NCBI GenBank assembly: GCA_963758365.1
Contig: CAVWVB010000001.1
Coordinates: 3,286,001 to 3,350,000 of the forward strand
Direction of reading: 5' to 3'
DNA: 64,000 nucleotides
From: Dokdonella_A sp963758365
Lineage (GTDB): Bacteria > Pseudomonadota > Gammaproteobacteria > Xanthomonadales > Rhodanobacteraceae
Under the pieces are notes generated by a model. That model did not search any database and was not told where the DNA came from. It worked only from the letters and a program-made list of their open reading frames with translations. The position numbers and the translations under genes are program-made. Positions 8,057-15,891 of this stretch are shown here, piece by piece (position 1 is the stretch's first letter; the number at the start of each line of letters is the position of its first letter).

Positions 8057-9268
8057 TCAGGGGGAGGGTCGGGATGGGAAGGGTGCGGACTGCATCGCGA
8101 GCGCAAGCGCATCGAGCAGACGTTCCACGTCGCGCTCCGTGTGCAGTGCCGACAGCGCAACGCGCAGTCGCGCGCGCTCTGGCGGCACGCTGGGCGGCCG
8201 GATCGCGGGCACGAAGAATCCAGCGTTCTCGAGGCGCGCGGAAACCGCGAGCGCGTGCGCGCTGTCGCCGATCGGTACGGGCTGGATCGGCGTGTCCGAG
8301 GCGAGCAGATCGATGCCGCGCGCGGACGCGCCGGCACGAAAGTGCGTGATCAGACGCGCCAGCCGGTCGCGGCGCCAGTCCTCGAAACGCGCGATGCCGA
8401 TCGCCTCGCGCGCCGCCGCGGCCAGAGCGGGCGGCAATGCGGTCGTATACACGAACGTGCGTGCGGCCTGCACGAGGCCGTCGACCAGCGCGGCGCGGCC
8501 GGCAACGAACGCGCCGGCGACACCGAGTGCCTTGCCGAGGGTGCCCATCAGGATCGGTACATCGTTCTCGTCGAGGCCGGCCGCGGCGACGCTGCCCGCG
8601 CCCTGTGGGCCGCGCACGCCGAGGCCATGCGCGTCGTCGACCATCAGCGTCGCGCGCTGCACGTTGCACAGCGCAGCAAGTGGCTGCAGCGGCGCGACGT
8701 CGCCATCCATGCTGAATACGCCATCGGTCGCGAGCAGTGCGGCCGCCGCGGGTCGCGCTTCGAGGCGGCGCGCGGCGCTGCCGGGATCCGCATGCACGTA
8801 ACGCTTCAGCGCGCAACCCGCGAGGCGCGCGGCATCGAGCAGGCTCGCATGGTTGAGCTTGTCCTGCACGCACAGGTCGTCCGCGCCGAGCAACGCCGAC
8901 AGCACGCCGAGATTGGCCATGTAACCGGTCGAGAACAGCAGCGCGCGTTCGCGGCCGGTCCATTGCGCGAGCGCCTCCTCCAGCCGCGCATGCTCGTCGC
9001 GGTGGCCGCCGAGCAGGTGCGCCGCACCGGCGCCGACACCCCAACGCGCGAGCGCACGCGCTACCGCCTCGCGCAGCGCGGGATGCTGGGCGAGGCCGAG
9101 ATAGTCGTTGCTCGCGAAGTTCAGCAGGCAGCGGCCGTCGATCCGGATCGCCGCGCCGTCGACATGCTCGACCGTACGCACGCGCCTCACGAGCGCTGCG
9201 CGAACGCGCGCTGCCTGCGCATCCGCAAGGCGCTGCAACAGGGACGGCCGGACCACTGCGACGCCCAT
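8057..9268 (-). CDS. bioF: 8-amino-7-oxononanoate synthase BioF
   Basis: BioF is the PLP enzyme joining pimeloyl-ACP and L-alanine to make 8-amino-7-oxononanoate. The 403-residue product shows the class II aminotransferase pattern: FASNDYLGLAQHP, the DDAHGLGVRGPQG segment and the PLP-lysine motif LMGTLGKALG. The ATG at 9268 (MGVAVVRPSLLQRL) is chosen because it overlaps the stop of the upstream small gene in an ATGA junction. An open frame extends further upstream but lies inside that gene. Confidence 0.95.
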   Translation of the reverse strand: MGVAVVRPSLLQRLADAQAARVRAALVRRVRTVEHVDGAAIRIDGRCLLNFASNDYLGLAQHPALREAVARALARWGVGAGAAHLLGGHRDEHARLEEALAQWTGRERALLFSTGYMANLGVLSALLGADDLCVQDKLNHASLLDAARLAGCALKRYVHADPGSAARRLEARPAAAALLATDGVFSMDGDVAPLQPLAALCNVQRATLMVDDAHGLGVRGPQGAGSVAAAGLDENDVPILMGTLGKALGVAGAFVAGRAALVDGLVQAARTFVYTTALPPALAAAAREAIGIARFEDWRRDRLARLITHFRAGASARGIDLLASDTPIQPVPIGDSAHALAVSARLENAGFFVPAIRPPSVPPERARLRVALSALHTERDVERLLDALALAMQSAPFPSRPSP

Positions 9269-9753
9269 CAGTGCCGCGCGCGCAGCGGCAGCGCGACGCG
9301 CGCGATCGCCTCGCGGCCGACCTCGCCGGGCAGGCACGAGTCGTGCGGGCACGGCAATCCCTGCGCGCGCGCCCTCGCGGCCTGCGTGCGGCGACGCCGG
9401 CGCAGGTCGGCGAGTTTGCCGCGCGTGACCGCGCGGTCGATCGCCGGCGCCTCCTCGTGAGACGACGCGAGCGCGAGTTCCGATTGCGCGGCGGCCGGAT
9501 CGTGGCGCATGACCGCGAGTTCGGCACGACGAAGGTGCACATCGGCGAAGATCGGGTGAGCCGCGGGCACGCGCTCGGCCCACCGGCACCCCGCGTCGTC
9601 CGGCAAACCCGGACCTGCATCGGCGCGCTGCATGCTGCGTGCGACGAGCGCGAACTGCGAGATCACCATTGCGTCCTGGACCGGGTCGGCGCCGTCGATA
9701 CGCGCTGCGCGTTCACGCGAATCCTCGAGTTCCTTCATGCGTTCTCGCGCCAT
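9268..9753 (-). CDS. Unrecognised 161-residue protein within the biotin operon
   Basis: It lies between bioB (52 bp upstream) and bioF (ATGA overlap), so it is very likely co-transcribed with biotin genes. I see no catalytic motif. The central part (FADVHLRRAELAVMRHDPAAAQSELALASS) has the alternating small/large helical pattern of TPR-like repeats. The C-terminal third is Arg-rich with a Cys pair (CPHDSCLPG). The start could be either of two methionines five codons apart; the ATG at 9753 is used here. Function unknown. Confidence 0.6.
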   Translation of the reverse strand: MARERMKELEDSRERAARIDGADPVQDAMVISQFALVARSMQRADAGPGLPDDAGCRWAERVPAAHPIFADVHLRRAELAVMRHDPAAAQSELALASSHEEAPAIDRAVTRGKLADLRRRRRTQAARARAQGLPCPHDSCLPGEVGREAIARVALPLRARH

Positions 9754-9805
9754 TGCCGCATCGATGCCGGAGCCGGTTCCGCCACGGCCGCGCCCTGCTG
9801 CGCGC

Positions 9806-10828
9806 TCAGGCGGTCGCGCGCTCGGCGGGAGCGGTTTCGACGATCCGCGCATGCACGCCGGGCGCGGTCGCCTCGACCGGCAGCGCGTGAATGCCGAGCC
9901 GCGCGAACAGGCGCTCGTCGGCCGCGACATCCGGGTTGCCGGTGGTCAGCAGTTTCTCGCCGTGAAAGATCGAGTTCGCGCCCGCGAAGAAACACAGCGC
10001 CTGCAGTTCGTCGCTCATCTGCGCGCGGCCCGCGGACAGGCGCACCATCGACGCCGGCATCAGGATGCGCGCGACCGCGATCGTGCGCACGAACTCGAAC
10101 GGATCGAGTTCCGCGGCGGCAGCCAGCGGGGTGCCTTCGACCCGCACCAGACGATTGATCGGAACCGACTGCGGATGCGCGGGCAGGTTCGCGAGCGCGT
10201 GCAGCAGGCCGGCGCGCTGCGCTCGCGACTCGCCCATGCCGACGATGCCGCCGCAGCAGGTCTTCAGGCCCGCATCGCGCACGTGTTCGAGGGTGTCGAG
10301 ACGATCCTGGTATTCGCGGGTATGGATGATCTCGCCGTAGAACTCGGGCGCGCTGTCGAGGTTGTGGTTGTAATAGTCGAGGCCGGCCTCGCTGAGTGCC
10401 TCGGCCTGGCGGCCGCTCAGCATGCCGAGTGTCGCGCAGGTCTCGAGACCGAGTGCCTTGACCGCGCCGATCATCGCGGCGACTTTCGGGATGTCGCGAT
10501 CCTTGGGCGAACGCCAGGCCGCGCCCATGCAGAACCGCGTCGCGCCGGCCGCCTTGGCCTGACGGGCCTTGGCGAGCACCGCATCGAGACTCATCAGCTT
10601 CTCGGCCGCGACTCCGGTGCTGTAGCGCGCGGCCTGCGGACAGTACGCGCAATCCTCGGGGCAGCCACCGGTCTTGATCGAGAGCAGGGTCGAAACCTGC
10701 ACCGCATTCGGATCGTGATGCGCACGATGCACGTCGTGCGCACGCGCGAGCAGATCCGCGAACGGCTGCTCGAGCAGGGTGAGGACCTCGGCGCGGGTCC
10801 AGTCGTGGCGGAGCGGGATCGCAGGCAT
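9806..10828 (-). CDS. bioB: Biotin synthase BioB
   Basis: BioB is the radical-SAM enzyme inserting sulfur into dethiobiotin. The [4Fe-4S] motif C-x3-C-x2-C is at Cys56, Cys60 and Cys63 (GCPEDCAYCPQ). The YNHNLDSAPEFYGEIIHTR segment and GANSIFHGEKLLTT with the cluster-region residues are also present. I prefer the ATG at 10828 (MPAIPLRHDWT), giving 340 residues, over a 365-residue open frame starting at 10903. First gene of the leftward biotin cluster, divergent from comF. No convincing BirA operator was found by eye in the 160-bp divergent region. Confidence 0.95.
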   Translation of the reverse strand: MPAIPLRHDWTRAEVLTLLEQPFADLLARAHDVHRAHHDPNAVQVSTLLSIKTGGCPEDCAYCPQAARYSTGVAAEKLMSLDAVLAKARQAKAAGATRFCMGAAWRSPKDRDIPKVAAMIGAVKALGLETCATLGMLSGRQAEALSEAGLDYYNHNLDSAPEFYGEIIHTREYQDRLDTLEHVRDAGLKTCCGGIVGMGESRAQRAGLLHALANLPAHPQSVPINRLVRVEGTPLAAAAELDPFEFVRTIAVARILMPASMVRLSAGRAQMSDELQALCFFAGANSIFHGEKLLTTGNPDVAADERLFARLGIHALPVEATAPGVHARIVETAPAERATA

Positions 10829-10903
10829 CGTGATATCCGGCAAGCGGGATCTGGGGCGGAGGCCTGACACGCGGCGTCCTCGTCGGAACCGCCAGGGCCG
10901 CAC

Positions 10904-10935
10904 TTGCGACTAGGCGGCTGCGGCGCTCCTACAAT
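10904..10935 (+). promoter_or_regulatory. Possible comF promoter
   Basis: A good -10 hexamer TACAAT (10930-10935) has a TTGCGA (10904-10909) 20 bp upstream, a spacer longer than ideal. The -10 lies 53 bp before the comF ATG. Weak call. Confidence 0.3.
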
Positions 10936-10988
10936 GGGCGGGAAGTCTCGGCCGGCGCCGCGGCGCTGTCAACTTGGGAGGGACACGA

Positions 10989-11696
10989 ATGGTTGACGGT
11001 CCTGCGGCGCGTGCCCTGCGCGTCCTGCTGCCGCCACGTTGCGTGCTCTGCGGCGCGGCCGGCGCCGGCGATCGCGACCTGTGCGCGGGATGCGCGGGCG
11101 ACTTCGAGCTGAACGCGTGCTGCTGCCCGCGCTGCGCGGAGCCCTTGTCCGCGCCCGCCCCGCTGTGCGCGCAATGCATGGCGGCCGAGCCGCCATTCGC
11201 CGCGGCGTGGGCGCCATTCCGCTATGCCCATCCGCTCGATCTGCTCGAGGCGCGATTCAAGTACCACGCCGACCTCGCGGCCGGGCGCGTGCTCGCCGAT
11301 TGCCTGATCGAGCGGGCCGCGCACGACCGGCCGCCGCGACCCGACCTGATCGTCCCGATCCCGTTGCATCGCAGCCGCCTGCGCGAGCGCGGCTACAACC
11401 AGGCGCTGGAACTCGCGCGGCCGCTCGCGCGCGCACTGGGCATTCCGTGCGGACGCGAGGTGCTGGTCCGGCGCCGCGCGACGCCCGCGCAGACCGGTCT
11501 CGATGCGAAGGCGCGCCGGCGCAATCTGGCCGCGGCGTTCGAGGTCGCCTCTTCGGCGCCGTTGCCCGCTCATGTCGTCCTGTTCGACGACGTGATGACG
11601 ACGGGCGCGACCCTGCGCGAAGCCGCACGCACGCTGCGGCGCGCGCGCGTGGCGCGCGTCGACGTCTGGGTCCTCGCGCGCGCGCCATTGCGCTGA
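10989..11696 (+). CDS. comF: ComF family phosphoribosyltransferase-like protein
   Basis: This 235-residue protein has an N-terminal double zinc-ribbon (CVLCGAAGAGDRDLCAGC and CCPRCAEP...LCAQC) and a C-terminal phosphoribosyltransferase domain with PRPP motif VVLFDDVMTTGATL. ComF/GntX proteins take part in DNA uptake (competence); the link to PriA and single-stranded DNA is family knowledge. The ATG at 10989 has GGGAGG six bases upstream. comF beside bioB is a recurrent arrangement in gammaproteobacteria; here the two are divergent. Confidence 0.9.
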   Translation: MVDGPAARALRVLLPPRCVLCGAAGAGDRDLCAGCAGDFELNACCCPRCAEPLSAPAPLCAQCMAAEPPFAAAWAPFRYAHPLDLLEARFKYHADLAAGRVLADCLIERAAHDRPPRPDLIVPIPLHRSRLRERGYNQALELARPLARALGIPCGREVLVRRRATPAQTGLDAKARRRNLAAAFEVASSAPLPAHVVLFDDVMTTGATLREAARTLRRARVARVDVWVLARAPLR

Positions 11697-11780
11697 AACG
11701 CCGTGACCGCGCGTCGTGCATCGCGTTTGCGGTGCTAATCTAGGCGCGCGTCGAGCCGCATTCGACGTTGGGAGCTGAGC

Positions 11781-13601
11781 ATGGTCGCTCACGAAGCGGA
11801 GACCGGTTTCCGCTATCGCCCGGATGGACCGGCGTCCCGCGCCGAGCGGGTGCCGGTTCGATCCGACGGTGCGACCGTGCCGGGCGCGATCGCGGTTCCC
11901 ATGCAGCCGCTGGTCATCGGCGTCACCAGCCACCGCAACCTCGTGCCGGGTGAGGTCGAGCGACTGCGCGCGCTGGTTCGCGAGTTCCTGCTGCGTCTGC
12001 AGACCGACTTTCCGACCTTGCCGCTGACCGTCGTCTCGGCACTCGCGGCCGGCGGCGACCAGCTCGTGGCCGAGGAGGCCCTCGCGGTGGGCGCGCACCT
12101 GGTCGCGCCGCTGCCGCTCGCGCGCGCGGACTATGCGCGCGATTTCGCCGATGCGGCCGAACGCGAGCGCTTCGATGCGTTGTGCGCGCGAGCGATCGTC
12201 GTCGAGGCCGCGCAGGTAGAGGACACCGACGATCGCACGCCGGTCGCCGCGCGCTCGCGCGAATGGCACTACACGCAGGCCGGGGTCTACGTCGCGAGTC
12301 ATTGCCATGTGCTGCTCGCGTTGTGGGACGGGCGCACGTCCAACCAGCCGGGCGGCACGGCCGAGGTCGTGAACTACTACCTGACCGGCAACAAGCCCGT
12401 GCTCGTCGAGCGTCGCCGCAGTGGATGCGGAGAAAGCCTGATCGAAGACAACAACCAGCGCCTCGCGTACCACGTGGTCTGTTCGCGCGACAGCGCCGAC
12501 GGCACCCCGGCCCCGTCGCTCGCGCCGCTGCAGACGTTCTGGCGCACCGGCGCCGGAACCGTTCCGGGTGCCGAGCCGATGCCGGCGTCGTTTGATGCAA
12601 TGTTCGCGCGCATCGTGGAATTCAATGCCGATTGCGCACGCCATGCGATGCATATCGAAGCGGCCGCGCTCCATGTGTCGCGGCGCGCAGCGGCGCCGGC
12701 CGCGCTCACGCAGCGTTCGCCGATCGAACGAAGCTTTGCGGTAGCCGACTGGCTCGCGATCCACTACCAGCACCGCGTGCTCGGCACGATGCGCTCGATG
12801 TACGTGCTGGCCGCGCTGATGGGCTGGGCGTTCGTGCTCTACGACGGTCTCGATCAGGAATGGATGATCTTCGTGTTTCTCGCCCTGTTCGCGGTCGGCG
12901 TGACTCTCGATCGCGTCGCCAACCGGCGCGACTGGCATCGCAAGTACCTGGACTATCGCGCCCTTGCCGAAGGTTTGCGCGTGCAGGCGTACTGGCGTCG
13001 CGCGGGCCTGTCGATGACCGGCGATGCGGAGTTCGCGCACGACAACTTCCTGCAGAAGCAGGACATCGACCTGGCCTGGATCCGCAACGTGATGCGCGCG
13101 GCCGGACTCGCCGCGGCGTCCAGTCAGCGCGATACCGACCTGCGCGGCGTGATCGACGAATGGGTGGGCGAGTCGGGCAAGGCCGGCCAGCTCCACTACT
13201 ACGAGCGTCGCCTCGTCGAGCGCACGCGCACGCACCGCTTCACGAGCCGCCTCGGAACGCTGAGCCTGTGGACCAGTATCGCGATCAGCGCGTTCCTGGC
13301 CCTGTTCGTGTTCCGGCTTTCGCACAGCGTGCAGGAACTGCTGGTATCGGCGATGGCCATGCTGTCGATCGTGGCCGCGGTCCGCGAAGCTTATGCGTAT
13401 CGCAAGGCCGACAAGGAACTGATCAAGCAATACCGCTTCATGCGCCGCATCTTCGCCAATGCGCGGACCGCGCTCGACCGCACCGAAGATCCGGACCGCC
13501 AGCGCGACATCCTGCGCGCACTCGGCGAAGCCGCGCTCGCCGAACATGCGGAATGGACCCTGATGCATCGCGAGCGCCCGCTCGAGCGCGCGCGCATGTA
13601 G
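11781..13601 (+). CDS. SLOG-like + SLATT-like membrane protein, candidate conflict effector
   Basis: This 606-residue protein has three regions. Residues about 45-200 form a Rossmann-like domain opening with LVIGVTSHRNL and carrying SALAAGGDQLVAEEAL, the strand-loop-helix style of SLOG (LOG/DprA-like) nucleotide-sensing domains. Residues about 340-380 and 494-540 are two pairs of membrane helices. Between them HRKYLDYRALAEGLRVQAYW matches the charged, aromatic linker of SLATT/DUF4231 proteins. SLATT domains were predicted from comparative genomics to be pore-forming effectors paired with SLOG or nucleotide-synthesising sensors; here sensor and effector are fused. The ATG at 11781 has GGGAGC upstream. 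No partner gene is adjacent. Domain calls are from pattern memory. Confidence 0.6.
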   Translation: MVAHEAETGFRYRPDGPASRAERVPVRSDGATVPGAIAVPMQPLVIGVTSHRNLVPGEVERLRALVREFLLRLQTDFPTLPLTVVSALAAGGDQLVAEEALAVGAHLVAPLPLARADYARDFADAAERERFDALCARAIVVEAAQVEDTDDRTPVAARSREWHYTQAGVYVASHCHVLLALWDGRTSNQPGGTAEVVNYYLTGNKPVLVERRRSGCGESLIEDNNQRLAYHVVCSRDSADGTPAPSLAPLQTFWRTGAGTVPGAEPMPASFDAMFARIVEFNADCARHAMHIEAAALHVSRRAAAPAALTQRSPIERSFAVADWLAIHYQHRVLGTMRSMYVLAALMGWAFVLYDGLDQEWMIFVFLALFAVGVTLDRVANRRDWHRKYLDYRALAEGLRVQAYWRRAGLSMTGDAEFAHDNFLQKQDIDLAWIRNVMRAAGLAAASSQRDTDLRGVIDEWVGESGKAGQLHYYERRLVERTRTHRFTSRLGTLSLWTSIAISAFLALFVFRLSHSVQELLVSAMAMLSIVAAVREAYAYRKADKELIKQYRFMRRIFANARTALDRTEDPDRQRDILRALGEAALAEHAEWTLMHRERPLERARM

Positions 13602-13805
13602 CCGCGCCAACAGCTCGATCCAGAACTCTGCATTGCCACCGCGTGATCACGGGATCAGATCCTGAGCCCGCGCTGCAGCCTTGCGTCGCGATGCCCTCGC
13701 GCGGGGCCATGGAAACCCGAGCACGGCGGCACGCGCTCATGCGCAGCGACGTTGCCGCCGGTCCGGTCGCGCGGCAGCTCTCTCGTGCACGCCGCCGGAT
13801 CGCCT

Positions 13806-15668
13806 TCAGCGCAGCGCCAGCGCGAACACGAGACCGACCCACAGCGCGAGCCCGACCCAGTTGTTGTTGCGGAACGCGGCAAAACAATGCGCGCGTGAGC
13901 GGTCGCGGATCAGCCATTGCTGATACGCGAGCAAGCCGGCCGCGATCGCGAGTCCCGCGAAGTACGGCCAGTGCAGCAGCGCGCGCGTGCCGGCCAGCAG
14001 CATCGCGAGCAGGAACGTGGCCATCAGCACGCCGATCGCCGCGCGATCCGCATCGCCGAACAGGATTGCGGTCGACTTCGCGCCGACGCGCAGATCGTCG
14101 TCGCGATCGACCATCGCGTACTCGGTATCGTAGATCGTCGAGAACAGCACGTTGGCGAGGAACAGCAGCCAGCACAGCGGCGGCAGCGTGCCGGTGACTG
14201 CCGCGAACGCCATCGGGATCGACCAGCCGAACGCGGCGCCGAGCACGACCTGGGCGAGATGGGTGAAGCGCTTGCTGAACGGATACACCGCGGCGAGTGC
14301 GGCGCCGACGAACGACAACTTGATCGTCAGCGCGTTGGTGAACAGCACGAGCACGAACGCGAACGCGAGCAGACCGGCGAACAGCAGCAGGGCCTCGCGT
14401 TTCGACACCCGCCCCGCGGCCATCGGGCGGCCGCGCGTGCGTTCGACGTTGGCGTCGAGCCAGCCGTGATCGGCATAGTCGTTGATCACGCAGCCCGCAC
14501 TGCGCATCACGAACACGCCGAGCGTGAAGATCGTCAACGCGCCGAGCGGCGGGAAATCATTGGCCGCAAACCACAGCGCCCACCAGGTCGGCCAGAGCAG
14601 CAGCAATGCGCCGACCGGGCGGTCCATGCGCATCAGCACGAGATACTCGCGGATGCGTGCGCGGTGCTGCGCGGGCGCATAGCCGAGCAGCCAGCCGATC
14701 ACGCGCGTCGATCGCGGCGAGGTGTCGGCCGGCCGAGCGTTCGCGGCGCCGCGCGGCGGCGGCGCGGGCTTGCGCGCAAACGACGGGACCATCGGTTCGG
14801 TGCGCGGTGCAGGCGCCGGCCGCGTACTCGGTGCAGCGGCGGCTGCGGTCCGCGCGGTGGACGCGTGTGCCGCGGGCGGTGTGACGGCCGCTCGCGTTTG
14901 CGATGACGGCGCGGGCGCGGATGCACGCGGCGGCGCGCGAACGCGGGGCGCTGTCGCGCTCGCAGCAGGCGCCGCAGCAGGGCGCACCGCTGGCGGCGCC
15001 CGCTGCACTGGTGCCGCGGCGGGGGATTCCGATGCGTTCGCGCGTGATGTCGTCTGCGCGGCCGACGTGTGCACAGTCGGATTCGATGCATGCGAAGTGG
15101 GCGTCGATGGCGGCGCGGCGTGTGCTGCGGCCGACGTGGCGTTCGCGGGCCGCGGCGGGTCAGCGCGCGGCACGGAGCCCGATACGCGGGCTGCGGGCGT
15201 CGTTGCCGGTTGCGTCGGTGCGGTCGGTGTCGAGGCGCTGGATCTCGCCGGCATGTCCGCGACCGGTCTCGGTGCGGGCGCAGATGCAGCCGGTGCGCTC
15301 GGCCGCGCGGGGGGCGCGGCGGCCGCTCGCGGCGCGGCCGCGGCCGGTGTCGGCGCGGGCGTCGCGACCGGAGCTGCCGGCGGCGGCACCCGTGAAGCCG
15401 ATGCGGGCGCTCGCGATGCCTCCGTGGATCCCGCGGCCGCCTCGGCAGCGCTCTTGCGCGTGCGCTGCGTCGTGGCCGTGTCCGCAGGCGGACTCGCCTT
15501 CGGCTTGACCGCGCGTCGTGGCGCCACCGGGGCGGCGCTCTTCGCTGCGGTCTTGGCGGGTGCGGCACGTCGTCGTGGCGGATTCCGCGCAGCGGGCGCC
15601 GCTGCGTCGCCGCCGGGATCGGCCGGCTTGCGGCGCCGCGGCGGTTTCGCTGGTTCGCGTTCGTCCAT
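13806..15668 (-). CDS. ubiA: 4-hydroxybenzoate polyprenyltransferase UbiA with ~325-residue Ala/Pro-rich N-terminal extension
   Basis: The C-terminal ~290 residues are a complete UbiA: YLVLMRMDRPVGALLLLWPT, the first Asp motif NDYADHGWLDANVERT, the second DTEYAMVDRDDDLRVG, and eight or so hydrophobic helices. UbiA prenylates 4-hydroxybenzoate in ubiquinone synthesis at the inner membrane. The unbroken frame extends about 325 residues upstream as Ala/Pro/Ser/Thr-rich sequence with a Lys/Arg-rich start (MDEREPAKPPRRRKPAD), predicted disordered and probably cytoplasmic. Typical UbiA is about 290 residues. An internal ATG (MVPSFARKP, 14790) or codons nearer the domain could be the true start. The domain call is firm; the extension is uncertain. 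Confidence 0.88.
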   Translation of the reverse strand: MDEREPAKPPRRRKPADPGGDAAAPAARNPPRRRAAPAKTAAKSAAPVAPRRAVKPKASPPADTATTQRTRKSAAEAAAGSTEASRAPASASRVPPPAAPVATPAPTPAAAAPRAAAAPPARPSAPAASAPAPRPVADMPARSSASTPTAPTQPATTPAARVSGSVPRADPPRPANATSAAAHAAPPSTPTSHASNPTVHTSAAQTTSRANASESPAAAPVQRAPPAVRPAAAPAASATAPRVRAPPRASAPAPSSQTRAAVTPPAAHASTARTAAAAAPSTRPAPAPRTEPMVPSFARKPAPPPRGAANARPADTSPRSTRVIGWLLGYAPAQHRARIREYLVLMRMDRPVGALLLLWPTWWALWFAANDFPPLGALTIFTLGVFVMRSAGCVINDYADHGWLDANVERTRGRPMAAGRVSKREALLLFAGLLAFAFVLVLFTNALTIKLSFVGAALAAVYPFSKRFTHLAQVVLGAAFGWSIPMAFAAVTGTLPPLCWLLFLANVLFSTIYDTEYAMVDRDDDLRVGAKSTAILFGDADRAAIGVLMATFLLAMLLAGTRALLHWPYFAGLAIAAGLLAYQQWLIRDRSRAHCFAAFRNNNWVGLALWVGLVFALALR

Positions 15669-15891
15669 GTCCGGAGTTTAGCTGCCAACGCGTGTCGCGG
15701 AACGTTGGTTCGGTTCGGATTCGAACAGGTGCCGGCATGCTGCGCGCAGCGAATCGCGTGAGCGTCCTGCCTGCACGAGCCACCGATTCCGGGCCGGCGC
15801 CATGCTGGCAAAGATCGGGCGTTCATGGTGAGGTATCGGGCGCCCAACCACCCGACGAGCCGCGTCACCGCGCACCCTGGAGAATTCCGCG

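Noticed and set aside
10829..10988. BirA operator between bioB and comF
   Set aside because: No TTGTAAACC/GGTTTACAA-like dyad could be seen.
10929..13610. 893-codon minus-strand open frame
   Set aside because: Antisense to comF and the SLOG-SLATT gene, both with recognisable domains and good ribosome-binding sites.
14722..15681. Gly/Ala-rich plus-strand frame opposite the UbiA extension
   Set aside because: Its composition is pure low complexity without start signals; the minus-strand frame is continuous with UbiA and has a charged head, so I keep that one, with doubt about its start.
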